IMG/VR virus record: IMGVR_UViG_3300050133_000060
Span: 1 to 33,314 of that record
DNA length: 33,314 bases
Origin: a virus
Strand: one strand, 5' to 3'
The notes beneath the pieces are model-generated. The model ran no database searches, had not been told where the DNA came from, and was given only the letters and a program-made list of their open reading frames with translations. Of the stretch, positions 6,545 through 14,685 are shown piece after piece (position 1 is the stretch's first letter; the number at the start of each line of letters is the position of its first letter). The translations under genes were made by a program, and so were the position numbers.

Positions 6545-6577
6545 GAATTTTTACCTCCTAAAATTGATTATAAAAAT

Positions 6578-6593
6578 ACCGCCCGATGGCGGT
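6578..6593 (-). terminator. Short hairpin terminator/attenuator before endolysin
   Basis: On the minus strand ACCGCC-ATCG-GGCGGT is followed by ATTTTTATAAT. It overlaps the stop of the collar-tip mini-gene and lies 33 nt before the endolysin start. Only 6 bp of stem, so it is probably partial; it may also shield the upstream mRNA. Confidence 0.55.
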
Positions 6594-6691
6594 TAATAAA
6601 CGATAATATAATTTACGACTGTATAGGGTTGTAGGTTGTTGTGAGCGCCGCGTAAGCCTTTGTTTGGCGTGTCGAGTTTTTTAATGTTCAT
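6593..6691 (-). CDS. Mini-gene encoding a tail-collar C-terminal tip
   Basis: A 32-residue frame from ATG 6691 with AAGGAGC just upstream. The sequence runs MNIKKLDTPNKGLRGAHNN then LQPYTVVNYIIVY. The last 13 residues resemble the end of phage tail-collar/fibre proteins and parallel the end of the upstream gene product (RPVNIAVNYLIVY). The DNA ends also match: 6593-6614 and 6701-6722 differ at only three positions. It may be the leftover of a second fibre gene, or a small protein in its own right. The intact ribosome site argues that it is translated. Confidence 0.5.
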   Translation of the reverse strand: MNIKKLDTPNKGLRGAHNNLQPYTVVNYIIVY

Positions 6692-6700
6692 AGTTGCTCC

Positions 6701-7318
6701 TTAATAAACAATAAGATAATTAACTGCAATATTCACAGGCCTTGTTTCATTTGCGGTTCTCGGAGTACCGTTTGTACCGTCCGTTATCGGTGAACCAACC
6801 GATGTGTTTAATGACGCAGGGTTCCATCCTGAACCGCTGGTCCCGTTTACCCAACCAATACCCATATCGTGAGCTGCTAATGTGCCGGATGTGCTATGAA
6901 AATGGTTTTGAATTGCATCTAATTGAGAAGTTCCTAATACTCTTGTACCACTTGCACCCCTCAAAAACTGGTCTCTTAAATCGGGCAGTCTGAATGTTGT
7001 CGAACCATCACCCACTGAAAAACTACCTTTTGCGCTTGCACTCCATGCCGCTTCGGAAACAATGTTGCCACTTGTTACCGCAAATGCATATAAATCAGCA
7101 TAAGTTGCCCGAGAAATCAATTGACCTTGCAATAAAAGAGTTTGAGCGGGCGCAGTTGACTTTAAACAGGGTCCAATATGTCCAACCGGAAAGATAGCGT
7201 ACGTCCGCGCGGCGGCGTCGATCTTGCTCATATCTGAATTGTAGTCGCTCCGGGTGGGCTTGTCCGTGCCGAGAAACTGGCTCAGTAGTAGTTTTATGGT
7301 TTTATTTGTGCTTGACAT
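6701..7318 (-). CDS. Tail collar/fibre protein
   Basis: 205 residues. The N-terminal 45 residues (TNKTIKLLLSQFLGTDKPTR...DMSKID) are a virion attachment segment common in tail fibres. Residues about 45-125 have the phage tail collar pattern: PVGHIGPCL, then GQLISRATYADLYAF, then FRLPDLRDQFLRGASG. The C-terminus ends ETRPVNIAVNYLIVY, typical of the collar fold. It should form a trimeric tip that contacts the host surface. It follows the tail hub gene by 13 nt and has AAGGAGG before ATG 7318. The duplicated 3' end (6593-6614) suggests past exchange of its receptor-binding tip. Confidence 0.85.
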   Translation of the reverse strand: MSSTNKTIKLLLSQFLGTDKPTRSDYNSDMSKIDAAARTYAIFPVGHIGPCLKSTAPAQTLLLQGQLISRATYADLYAFAVTSGNIVSEAAWSASAKGSFSVGDGSTTFRLPDLRDQFLRGASGTRVLGTSQLDAIQNHFHSTSGTLAAHDMGIGWVNGTSGSGWNPASLNTSVGSPITDGTNGTPRTANETRPVNIAVNYLIVY

Positions 7319-7331
7319 GGCTCTGCCTCCT

Positions 7332-9347
7332 TTAAATTATGCTATCGCGTTTTGTTATGGTTAGGGCGAACGGCCCTTTGGGGTTTGTTGCTGTCTTGTC
7401 GATGATTACGTCAATATGGGCGTTTGTGACCGGCGGCACGTTTTGCTGACCGCTAAGGTCTGGCCCGTTGTTAAAATCAAATCCGGTAATGGCTTCCACG
7501 ACGGCCGACTCGTCGAAATAAAATATGGTCGTTATATCACTATTTGATCGGATCGGAGGCGTCACGGACGGCGTACCGCTGGTGCCTGTGCCCTCGGCGC
7601 CTCCGCCGATGCATGTCGCGATAAAGTCCATTTGGAGTAGGCTCGCGTTCGGGCTTTCCCCGTTTAAAAATGCCGCGATTTGATTTTTTGCATTTTGGTT
7701 CAAAAGATTTGCCACCACTGACCACTCCTCTATTACGTTTTCGAGCTGGGCGCATGTTTGGCCGAGTGCCTCGAGGGCGCCCCACGTCAAATTGCGGGCC
7801 TCAAAAGCGTCCCATGTTTCGGGCTGTGTGATCTCAAAATCGACTGTGCTCTGTATGCTGATCTCGTTATACGCATAGCGGCCGTCAGCCGCCGGAAAAT
7901 CGGTGCCTATTTTAAAAGACGATTTTTGCTGGGTATATATCAATGCTTTTAATTTATCCCGGTAATTGATATTTGAGGCCTCGATCTCGTACTCCCAAAC
8001 AAGGCCCCCTGCATCGTTTCTGATAATTGACGCTGTGATCGCGCCCACTTTATAGTCCCCGCTTATGCCGTAATACGGTATGCTGCTGTCGCGTAGGGTT
8101 TGCCCGACTTTGTAGCCGGGCACGAGGGTCTTGAATTTCACTGACATGGCCCGCTTGGCATTATCCCGGAGAAAATTCACGCCTGCCGTGGCGGCGTCGG
8201 TGAAACTGGCGAGCGAGTCGTCGGTCAGCGTGGTTTCAATAACGCCGGTTCCGCCACGCTGCGCCTTGATCTCATCCACAAGATCGTCGAGCTGTAGGCG
8301 TGTAAAAATTGTAACCAGTGGGTAGTACGGTATCCTTATGCGGTTTGTTCCGGTCATTGTGGCAAAGGTGAAACCGTTCACGGCGTCAATGTCCGGGCTG
8401 CCGTATGATATCAAAACATCGACATTCGGGTTGTTGTCGTCTATTCCGTGATAGCCTATGCGCGGGTTACAATAGCCAAAATTCATGGCGTACCTCACGG
8501 CGTCGTATTCATAGAACCCGTGGTATTGTGTCCCTGCGTTTAATACTGCGATCGGATATTTAAGGGTGATCTTAGTCGCGGAGATATATGCCGCGTTGTT
8601 TTGACCTGTGGCTGAAAGGTCGGCATATAAGAGCGGCGCCCCCGCCAGTCCTCCGACGACTCGCACAGCGCTGTACATGGTGTATGAGTCCCGGCTCGGC
8701 TGGATGTCGTAAACGTCGGCGTTCTCGTCGAGCTGCAGCGGGGCGTCCTCAGTGGCGGAGTTGTAGCGCATGTTGAATACCATGTCCGGCGTGATCTCCC
8801 ACCACGCGCCTGCGGTGCTACTTAGGCTGTCGAGTTTGTCGCTGACGTATTGGCCCCATAAAAGGGCGGGGTCTGAAAGCGTGTAATTGCTGAAATCGTC
8901 GATCGTGCCGAGCGTGATGCCCTCGGCCGCGAGGCGCTCCTCAAATATGCCATAAAACTCAGCGAACGTCACGGAATAATAGGGCGCGCCCGGATGGTTC
9001 CCAAGGAGGACCTGTGCCATATTCGCGCCGGCGGGAAATTGGAGATCAACAAAAATCGAGGCGATAAAATCGGCATTGCTGGCGATGGTCAGCGTGTATA
9101 TTTTATCGGTTTGGCTGTCGGTGGCCGTGCCCATGTCCTGCTGATCCAGCCCGAGGATCGTGCCGGCGAGGACTGTCTCGGCGCCGTCCGTAATCTTGAT
9201 ATAGTCGCAGCTCTGCAGATCCGTGGAGGCGACGGGCACGGCCGCGCTGATCGTCGACGATGTTTTATGTGCCGCGGTTTGGGAAACGGCGCCGCCGATC
9301 TGCGGGAGGACGTCAGTTCGTAGCACGTTGTTGATATATACTTGCAT
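7332..9347 (-). CDS. Tail tip/hub protein
   Basis: 671 residues, directly after the tape measure gene, the usual place for distal tail or tail-associated (Tal-like) proteins. The start MQVYINNVLRTDVLPQIGG, the segment SCDYIKITDGAETVLAGTIL and a beta-rich body resemble baseplate hub domains. The C-terminal 200 residues include FEARNLTWGALEALGQ, a segment often found in Gram-positive phage tail proteins of this kind. No peptidase motif was recognised. AAGGAGG precedes ATG 9347. A separate Dit gene is not seen, so this protein may cover part of that role. Confidence 0.7.
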   Translation of the reverse strand: MQVYINNVLRTDVLPQIGGAVSQTAAHKTSSTISAAVPVASTDLQSCDYIKITDGAETVLAGTILGLDQQDMGTATDSQTDKIYTLTIASNADFIASIFVDLQFPAGANMAQVLLGNHPGAPYYSVTFAEFYGIFEERLAAEGITLGTIDDFSNYTLSDPALLWGQYVSDKLDSLSSTAGAWWEITPDMVFNMRYNSATEDAPLQLDENADVYDIQPSRDSYTMYSAVRVVGGLAGAPLLYADLSATGQNNAAYISATKITLKYPIAVLNAGTQYHGFYEYDAVRYAMNFGYCNPRIGYHGIDDNNPNVDVLISYGSPDIDAVNGFTFATMTGTNRIRIPYYPLVTIFTRLQLDDLVDEIKAQRGGTGVIETTLTDDSLASFTDAATAGVNFLRDNAKRAMSVKFKTLVPGYKVGQTLRDSSIPYYGISGDYKVGAITASIIRNDAGGLVWEYEIEASNINYRDKLKALIYTQQKSSFKIGTDFPAADGRYAYNEISIQSTVDFEITQPETWDAFEARNLTWGALEALGQTCAQLENVIEEWSVVANLLNQNAKNQIAAFLNGESPNASLLQMDFIATCIGGGAEGTGTSGTPSVTPPIRSNSDITTIFYFDESAVVEAITGFDFNNGPDLSGQQNVPPVTNAHIDVIIDKTATNPKGPFALTITKRDSII

Positions 9348-9348
9348 C

Positions 9349-11472
9349 TCATATCCTCCTTGTCATTTTGTCGCTGTACTGCGCGTTTGTGACGGTGCTC
9401 GCGAGCTTTGTCTTGTCGGCGTACAGGGACACTGCCGCGGGTTGCACAACGATGGTCGTATTTCCGGCCCGCAGTCCTGCCGCACTTGATAGCGAGTTGG
9501 ATATTGCCGCCGTCACACTGCCGGTTGTCGATGGGTCGACCTGCAAGGTGCCTGCTACTTTTGTTGTTACCTTTTTGAGCGCCGTCACAACATAGTCGTC
9601 GTTGCCGGAGAGCTCATCCCCCCACGTTTGCATCATGTCTTTAGGCCAAGACGGGAATTCTTTCAGTGGACCTTCGTCGGGCACGGAAAAATGAAGGAAT
9701 GAACTGATTTTATCAGCAACACCTTTTACAGCGTCGCCAATAGCTCCAATTCCGCTTTTTATGCCGTCTATAAGGTTTTGTATCATGTCCTTGCCCCATT
9801 GCAGCATCTTTGCGGGCAAATCCGTTATAAAACTTATTGCTGTGTCAAACGCATGAATAATTATGTCGCCAATTCCCGCTATGTCATTGCCAACATCTGT
9901 GACAAAACCCTTTATTCCTCCTATGACATCATTCCATAAGCCAGACAGCCAATCTTTTATCTGTGCGAAATGTTGCCATATAAGCAGCGGAATACCGATA
10001 AAAGGTACAAGCACCGCGAGAATAAGCGGCCCCCACTGAGTAAAGAAACCGACAGCCCATGTCCATATACCTTGAAAAAATCCTACAATAGCATTCCACG
10101 CGGTTGTAAGTCCGCTTGTTATGTCCGCCCATAGTTGAGACAAAAATGCGCTTATTTGGCTCCAATGCTGAAATATTAAAAGTGGGATAAGCAGAAAAGG
10201 CAATAAAACCCCTAATATTTCAGGATACCACTTTTTAAAGAAGCCCGTCATCCAACTCCACATATCATTGAAAAATTTTTCAATTCCGTGCCAAGCATTA
10301 ACGAAGGCATTACTTATCGTTTTCCAAAGGTCCACAAAGAAACCACTGATAGGTTTCCAGTATGTCACGATGAGCGCGGTTATTGCAATTAGGGCAGCGA
10401 CGGCGGCGATGACAATCAATATAGGCCATATCACGGCAGTGCTGGCGACGGCGAAAAATCCCATTACCGTAGTTGCAAGCGACATGCCGCCTATTAAAAT
10501 TCCGAGTACCGCGACTACCCCGAGGATAGCAGCCGCAACTTTCGGGTGCTTCTCAATAAAGTCCGCTATCGGGGTTATTATTTTAGATAATCCCTCTAAC
10601 AACTGAGAAAGAACAGGCAGCACTGCCCCACCGATTTGCGTCTTTGCCGCGTTCCACAGGTTAGTATTTTCCTTGACTTGCCCGCTATATGATTCAAGAT
10701 CGGTTTTAGCAGCTCCGCCGAAACGTTTATTAAGCCGGTCTTGCACGTCGGCCATCGTTATGGTCGCACTCTCGCTGTTGCCGAGTTGCTTAACTTCATC
10801 TTTCGAGAGGATGCCGAGGGTCACAAGAGCTCGGGTCTTGCCGTTATACGCATCCGCAACGACGTCGGCAGCACTCGCAAGGTCCATGTTGTTGCCCGCG
10901 GCTACATTGGCAAGGGTGCCCGCCGCTTTAAGCGCGTCGCCAACATCGAGACCCTTTTGAGTTAAAACGGTCAAGGCGTCTCTTGCCTCGCCTCCTGAGA
11001 AACTCGACATGTCCATGATTGTCTTTTTAAAATCAGTTATGTCTTTGCCTGCGGACTTTGCGCTCATGCCTTGATTTTGTAAAAGGTTCGTAAGTGTATC
11101 GGTTGCCTTTTGTGCGGCGGCAGCCGATTCCACTGTGTCCGCTAAAAAGCCCGCAATGCCAACGCCGACCGCACCGAGCGCGGTCTTGATACTTGACGCG
11201 GTAAGGCCGAGTTTTGATGTAATGCGTTGGCCGAGTGTAGCCGCGCCTGAACCATACGCTTTGTCGACCTCGGCGGAGGCAGTGTTTACGCCCGCGACAA
11301 CCTCGTCTCCAGTAGTCTTAGCATCCCCAGCTATTTTTTTACCTGCGCTCTTGGTCGCGTCATCGGCTTGCGCCCCGGCGGACTTTATTTTTTCGAGGGC
11401 CTCTTCGTTGGCCGTGTCGATCCCCGAGGTGTCGCCCTCGTATTTAAATACTACTTTGCCGTCCTCGGCCAT
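9349..11472 (-). CDS. Tail tape measure protein
   Basis: 707 residues from ATG 11472, chosen for GCAGGTGAG upstream; an in-frame start at 11508 lies within the preceding gene. The order is an N-terminal helical region (about 1-100), a segment with TMP signatures (FSGGEARDALTVLTQKGLDV), and a hydrophobic membrane-like block of about 90 residues (AAAILGVVAVLGILIGGMSL...). Then come two similar Trp-rich amphipathic repeats (WYPEILGVLLPFLLIPLLIF and WGPLILAVLVPFIGIPLLIW) and a C-terminal tail. It sets tail length and crosses the host membrane during DNA entry. It follows the two tail chaperone genes as expected. Confidence 0.92.
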   Translation of the reverse strand: MAEDGKVVFKYEGDTSGIDTANEEALEKIKSAGAQADDATKSAGKKIAGDAKTTGDEVVAGVNTASAEVDKAYGSGAATLGQRITSKLGLTASSIKTALGAVGVGIAGFLADTVESAAAAQKATDTLTNLLQNQGMSAKSAGKDITDFKKTIMDMSSFSGGEARDALTVLTQKGLDVGDALKAAGTLANVAAGNNMDLASAADVVADAYNGKTRALVTLGILSKDEVKQLGNSESATITMADVQDRLNKRFGGAAKTDLESYSGQVKENTNLWNAAKTQIGGAVLPVLSQLLEGLSKIITPIADFIEKHPKVAAAILGVVAVLGILIGGMSLATTVMGFFAVASTAVIWPILIVIAAVAALIAITALIVTYWKPISGFFVDLWKTISNAFVNAWHGIEKFFNDMWSWMTGFFKKWYPEILGVLLPFLLIPLLIFQHWSQISAFLSQLWADITSGLTTAWNAIVGFFQGIWTWAVGFFTQWGPLILAVLVPFIGIPLLIWQHFAQIKDWLSGLWNDVIGGIKGFVTDVGNDIAGIGDIIIHAFDTAISFITDLPAKMLQWGKDMIQNLIDGIKSGIGAIGDAVKGVADKISSFLHFSVPDEGPLKEFPSWPKDMMQTWGDELSGNDDYVVTALKKVTTKVAGTLQVDPSTTGSVTAAISNSLSSAAGLRAGNTTIVVQPAAVSLYADKTKLASTVTNAQYSDKMTRRI

Positions 11473-11477
11473 GCTGC

Positions 11478-12068
11478 TCACCTGCCTTTGTTGTTGTTCT
11501 CGGCCCAACCTTTTAACGTTTCAAACAATGAGGCTATACCCTCGCGGAAATTCGTCGTGCTCTCTCCAGACTGATCAAGCGCGAAGGCCTGCTTGGCCTC
11601 ACGGAGCGCCTTGATCTCGTCCCCGTTATATTTGTTCGCTGCGGGATATTCGCGCGCCCTGATGCTCATGATCTCGACGATGCGGGTACCCTCGGGCAGA
11701 CCCTGAAATAAAGCAATAAATTCACGCCAGTCAAGCCGATTTCTTTCGGCAATCAGATCTATTCTATATATTTGCATAAACGCGGCGTATATATATTCCG
11801 CGTCCTGGCTAAAATCAAAAGACTTGGGGCCGATTTTACCCTTCGGCGGTTTCGGCTTTATGCAGTCCTCGTATATCCCATTCCAAAGTTTCACACCCGA
11901 GAGCATAGGACGTGGCCACTTAACGAGCAACTTTAATGCCACATCGACCTTGTCGTTATCTGACAGTAGCTTATCATCCATTGCGTCGAGCACCTGCAGG
12001 ACGCGGTCATACGATAGGTTGAGGCGATGCCCTTTGTACCACCGTGAAACCGGATTTGTGAGTTTCAA
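11478..12068 (-). CDS. Gp15-family tail assembly protein
   Basis: 196 residues with a TTG start at 12068 preceded by GAGGTGG. The pattern matches bacteriophage Gp15 (tail assembly chaperone-like): LSYDRVLQVLDAMDDKLLSDNDKV near residue 18, FDFSQDAEYIYAAFMQ near 85, and LDWREFIALFQGLPEGT near 112. It sits between a small chaperone-like gene and the tape measure gene. In many phages the two chaperones are linked by a frameshift; here they are separate, with 3 nt between stop and start. Confidence 0.8.
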   Translation of the reverse strand: MKLTNPVSRWYKGHRLNLSYDRVLQVLDAMDDKLLSDNDKVDVALKLLVKWPRPMLSGVKLWNGIYEDCIKPKPPKGKIGPKSFDFSQDAEYIYAAFMQIYRIDLIAERNRLDWREFIALFQGLPEGTRIVEIMSIRAREYPAANKYNGDEIKALREAKQAFALDQSGESTTNFREGIASLFETLKGWAENNNKGR

Positions 12069-12071
12069 GAG

Positions 12072-12422
12072 TTACCACCTCGCATATTTCACGAGCTGCT
12101 TTTTACGCTGTTTGACATTCCGCTTAATAATCGGCATGAGACAAAAATGCACCCAGGGCGATATCGTATAAAATAGTGCTTCATAATCTTTGTCGGCCTT
12201 CTCGGCGATCGTTTTCGCATCCTCGGCGCTAAAAATGATCGGCAATATCCGAGCCGTAAACTCGGACAGGTTCTTTTTCACATCGCCGCCGTGCGTAAAC
12301 TCGCGCACCATGTCGTCCTTTGCTTGTCTGTATTCCCCAACAAAAGACATTAGATTCTGATTGACCGGAATTTTTTCACCATTGAATTTAAAAAATATAT
12401 CTGTAATATTTTTATGGAACAT
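12072..12422 (-). CDS. Tail assembly chaperone-like protein
   Basis: 116 residues between tail tube and Gp15-type gene. The start FHKNITDIFFKFNGEKIPVN resembles small tail chaperones that begin with a beta hairpin. The rest is helical (VGEYRQAKDDMVREFTHGGD), ending in a strongly basic tail KRNVKQRKKQLVKYARW. Function is by position: the small chaperone of the tape-measure assembly pair. GAGGGACTT precedes ATG 12422. Confidence 0.6.
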   Translation of the reverse strand: MFHKNITDIFFKFNGEKIPVNQNLMSFVGEYRQAKDDMVREFTHGGDVKKNLSEFTARILPIIFSAEDAKTIAEKADKDYEALFYTISPWVHFCLMPIIKRNVKQRKKQLVKYARW

Positions 12423-12445
12423 AAGTCCCTCGCTTTCAAAAGAAG

Positions 12446-12463
12446 GGCCCGGTTGCCCGGGCC
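12446..12463 (-). terminator. Intergenic hairpin after tail tube gene
   Basis: On the minus strand GGCCCGG-GCAA-CCGGGCC is followed by CTTCTTTTG. It is a strong GC hairpin within the late operon, just after the tail tube stop. It may partly terminate, or protect the 3' end of, the abundant capsid-to-tube message, giving more tube than tail-tip protein. Confidence 0.65.
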
Positions 12464-12469
12464 TGTCAT

Positions 12470-13180
12470 TTATGCGTGTGCTGTGACAGTCGCGATGCCT
12501 GCTTTTACTGCGGCATTTGCAGCCGTAACTTCGGCGATCACTATCTGATTACCTGTTACTGCTGTAATAACGGCCGAGCCGTCCCACGCTGTCCAACCTG
12601 TTGTTAAGATTGCGCCTGCTGCAGGCAGGGTCTCTGTTGCGGCGGTGGCGTATTTGTAACTGTTGCCTCCGGCCTTAGCAGGGTTGACATAGATCGAAGT
12701 TGTACCAGCTGTAGTAGGCCCGGCGACCGATACGACCGACAGAGCACCAAGGTTTGGCGTGAATGTCGGCAGACCGTCGAGATGTACTTCAAAGCTTATC
12801 GCGGTCGCCTCGACTGATTTTCCGCCGGTATCGTCCACTTTGACGAGAGTGCAACCACCCGTAACGGTGCTGCCGTCCGGTGCGACGAGCTTGTAGTTGG
12901 TTTTGCGCGAGCTGCCAAAGCCATACTGTACTCCGACGCCGTAGATGTAGTCCTGCGCAGCGTCGCCTCTTATGCGGTTGCCGGTAAATGTCGTTATGAG
13001 CTGGCCGCCTAAGACCTCGGTCGTGCCCCATCCGTTGTTGGCAAGATACTGGTATGACTGCGTGACCTCATTCAGCGACTTTTTATAGTCATTAATGCCC
13101 GCGCCGATCTCAGCCCATATAGGGCCGCCGCTTACCGGTGAGGTGTCGATAAAAAAGCCATATTGATAGTTGATATCCAA
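12470..13180 (-). CDS. Major tail (tube) protein with C-terminal add-on domain
   Basis: 236 residues from TTG 13180, preferred because GGAGTGG lies 6 nt upstream; the in-frame ATG at 13195 has no ribosome site and overlaps the previous gene. Residues 1-140 are a tail tube fold (PIWAEIGAGINDYKKSLNEV, GGQLITTFTGNRIRGD, EATAISFEVHL). Residues about 144-236 form a second domain (SVVSVAG...TTSIYV...YKYATA...LTTGWTAW...IVIAEVTAANAAVKAG). It clearly resembles the C-terminal domain of the major capsid protein of this phage (14686-15888). It polymerises as the tail tube, with the extra domain probably on the outside. Confidence 0.82.
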   Translation of the reverse strand: MDINYQYGFFIDTSPVSGGPIWAEIGAGINDYKKSLNEVTQSYQYLANNGWGTTEVLGGQLITTFTGNRIRGDAAQDYIYGVGVQYGFGSSRKTNYKLVAPDGSTVTGGCTLVKVDDTGGKSVEATAISFEVHLDGLPTFTPNLGALSVVSVAGPTTAGTTSIYVNPAKAGGNSYKYATAATETLPAAGAILTTGWTAWDGSAVITAVTGNQIVIAEVTAANAAVKAGIATVTAHA

Positions 13181-13181
13181 A

Positions 13182-13559
13182 TCAAACCACTCCATTCTGA
13201 TAAAAAGTTATTTTAAGAACGCTCCCGTAAAGGTATTGCTGATTGTTCGCGTCCTTACCGATGTAATTCGGCTCCGTGCCGGTTGCAATATTACTGATCG
13301 AATAGTCAGAGCCGGGAGGATAGGCTTTAAGCTGCGTAAATTGCTTATGGACGGTTTCGAGTGTCGAAAGTGCAGCGGATTGATCTACGTTTTTGGCGTT
13401 GACCGTGACATAGATTTCATGTTCTTTGCCGCGGTCGAAGTATTCGTCATTCACGCCACCGGCACCGCAATAAAGGGCAATGCCGTTTGCTTCGGGCATA
13501 GCGCCGATTATAGAGCCGGTAATCCCGTCACAAAGGTATTCTAAAATTTCGGCAATCAT
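13182..13559 (-). CDS. Minor capsid/tail completion protein (Minor_capsid_3-like)
   Basis: 125 residues. The pattern fits the third of the three small minor capsid families that follow head genes in A118-like phages: a start EILEYLCDGI, then GIALYCGAGGVNDEYFDRGKE, then a beta strand YVTVNAKN and a late YPPGSDYSISNI, KITFYQ. It likely acts as a tail terminator or joining protein. It lies between the preceding minor capsid gene (2 nt gap) and the tail tube gene (1 nt gap). Confidence 0.7.
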   Translation of the reverse strand: MIAEILEYLCDGITGSIIGAMPEANGIALYCGAGGVNDEYFDRGKEHEIYVTVNAKNVDQSAALSTLETVHKQFTQLKAYPPGSDYSISNIATGTEPNYIGKDANNQQYLYGSVLKITFYQNGVV

Positions 13560-13561
13560 TG

Positions 13562-13897
13562 TTATCCTCCATCCGCAGTTTTTTGGAGTATCTTTTGATA
13601 GGTGCCTTTGTTTTCCTCATAGCCTTTGTGCGCCCACATTAGTGATGCATTTGAGTTGACGTCAGGCGATGGATGGCCGGTATAATACATGCTTTTGGCA
13701 TAAGGGGTATCCCACACAAGCAGACCGTTTTCAAGATCGCTTGCATTGATGCTGCTGTCGATCAGTGCGCCGGAGTCTTCCCTGCAGTAATAATTTGCAT
13801 CCTTGAGGGCCTGTGCCGCCACGGCGAATATACCCTCGTCCCGATTGGCATCAATACGCGCCTTGACAGCGTTTCTGTCGAATGCGATCGTAACCAT
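13562..13897 (-). CDS. Minor capsid protein (Minor_capsid_2-like)
   Basis: 111 residues, starting one base after the previous stop. Features seen: AFDRNAVKARIDANRDEG at the N-terminus, ALIDSSINASD, then LLVWDTPYAKSMYYTGHPSPD, a signature of small minor capsid proteins of the HK97-gp10/Minor_capsid_2 type. It joins head and tail. It is the middle gene of a three-gene run in the canonical order (minor capsid 1, 2, 3). Confidence 0.75.
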   Translation of the reverse strand: MVTIAFDRNAVKARIDANRDEGIFAVAAQALKDANYYCREDSGALIDSSINASDLENGLLVWDTPYAKSMYYTGHPSPDVNSNASLMWAHKGYEENKGTYQKILQKTADGG

Positions 13898-14233
13898 CTA
13901 AATCAACCCGATTTCTAAGTGGTGAGCAGTAACACCCTTGTCATAAAGCGAGTCGGGCTCTATAACCGTGTATGTGCGCCCATTAAATTCGATCACATCG
14001 AGCCCCTTGAACTGCATACCCGTCGGGCTGCTGTCTTGGCAATCGTAATACAGGACGCTTGCAAGCTGTATTTGAGTGTTGTCCTTTGACAATATGATCT
14101 TGCTTGTCGGCTCCATGCGTACATAATTGACCGTGACCGAGGCGGCGTAAGACGGATTGCTCCACGCGTCAGTGCCCGTCCTTGCCTTATATGTGATGGT
14201 ATGAGGTCGCATCCAACGCGGTATCTTCACCAT
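13898..14233 (-). CDS. Minor capsid protein (Minor_capsid_1-like)
   Basis: 111 residues, beta-rich, starting MVKIPRWMRPHTITYK. It contains YYDCQDSSPTG, then FKGLDVIEFNGRTYTV and a closing HHLEIGLI. This is the layout of the small Minor_capsid_1 (head-tail stopper) family. It overlaps the upstream connector gene by 7 nt and abuts the next start. It probably forms the stopper ring that closes the filled head. Confidence 0.75.
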   Translation of the reverse strand: MVKIPRWMRPHTITYKARTGTDAWSNPSYAASVTVNYVRMEPTSKIILSKDNTQIQLASVLYYDCQDSSPTGMQFKGLDVIEFNGRTYTVIEPDSLYDKGVTAHHLEIGLI

Positions 14234-14667
14234 ATCGGCCAGCCTCCATACCCCATAAATTCCCCACCGTGCACCCCAACGTTGCGGCTGAGTAGTCCGG
14301 TGGGTTCAAGCATAGATATTGCCATAGGGCATACACGGGGATCTGTGCGCTGCTGTTTATCGGTCACTCGTTGCTTGATTGAGAATTTGCCTATACTTAC
14401 GCTATCTGATGCGACGCCCTGCCCGCTATTCGCAGTCTCAAGGCCGCCGTTCTGAATAAAATATTCAGTTTGATAAGCGGCGGCCTTTTGAATCTGCGTT
14501 TGAATGCCGGCAGAAAAGGAGAAAATTCCACCGGCGCCGGAGATAGCAAATGCGGTTATAACATCGATTATGTCGCAAGCTCGGAGTATAAGGGCGGCAA
14601 GCGTAGTGCTGTCGGTGCTCGCGCCTTTAAACGTGTTCGTGTAATAAGTCGAATCGATATAAGACAT
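14227..14667 (-). CDS. Head-tail connector (adaptor) protein
   Basis: 146 residues, first gene after the major capsid. The start MSYIDSTYYTNTFKG and helical body LAALILRACDIIDVIT ... AAAYQTEYFIQNGG, then DSVSIGKFSIKQR, match the gp6/gp15-like adaptor proteins that bind under the portal. The C-terminus GLLSRNVGVHGGEFMGYGG is glycine-rich. Family assignment rests on pattern and gene order. Confidence 0.7.
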   Translation of the reverse strand: MSYIDSTYYTNTFKGASTDSTTLAALILRACDIIDVITAFAISGAGGIFSFSAGIQTQIQKAAAYQTEYFIQNGGLETANSGQGVASDSVSIGKFSIKQRVTDKQQRTDPRVCPMAISMLEPTGLLSRNVGVHGGEFMGYGGWPIW

Positions 14668-14685
14668 CTATGCCGCCCCCTTTCA

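Noticed and set aside
11478-12422. Programmed frameshift joining the two tail chaperone genes
   Set aside because: A stop and a new TTG start with its own GAGGTGG lie between them, the frames do not overlap, and I saw no convincing slippery sequence.
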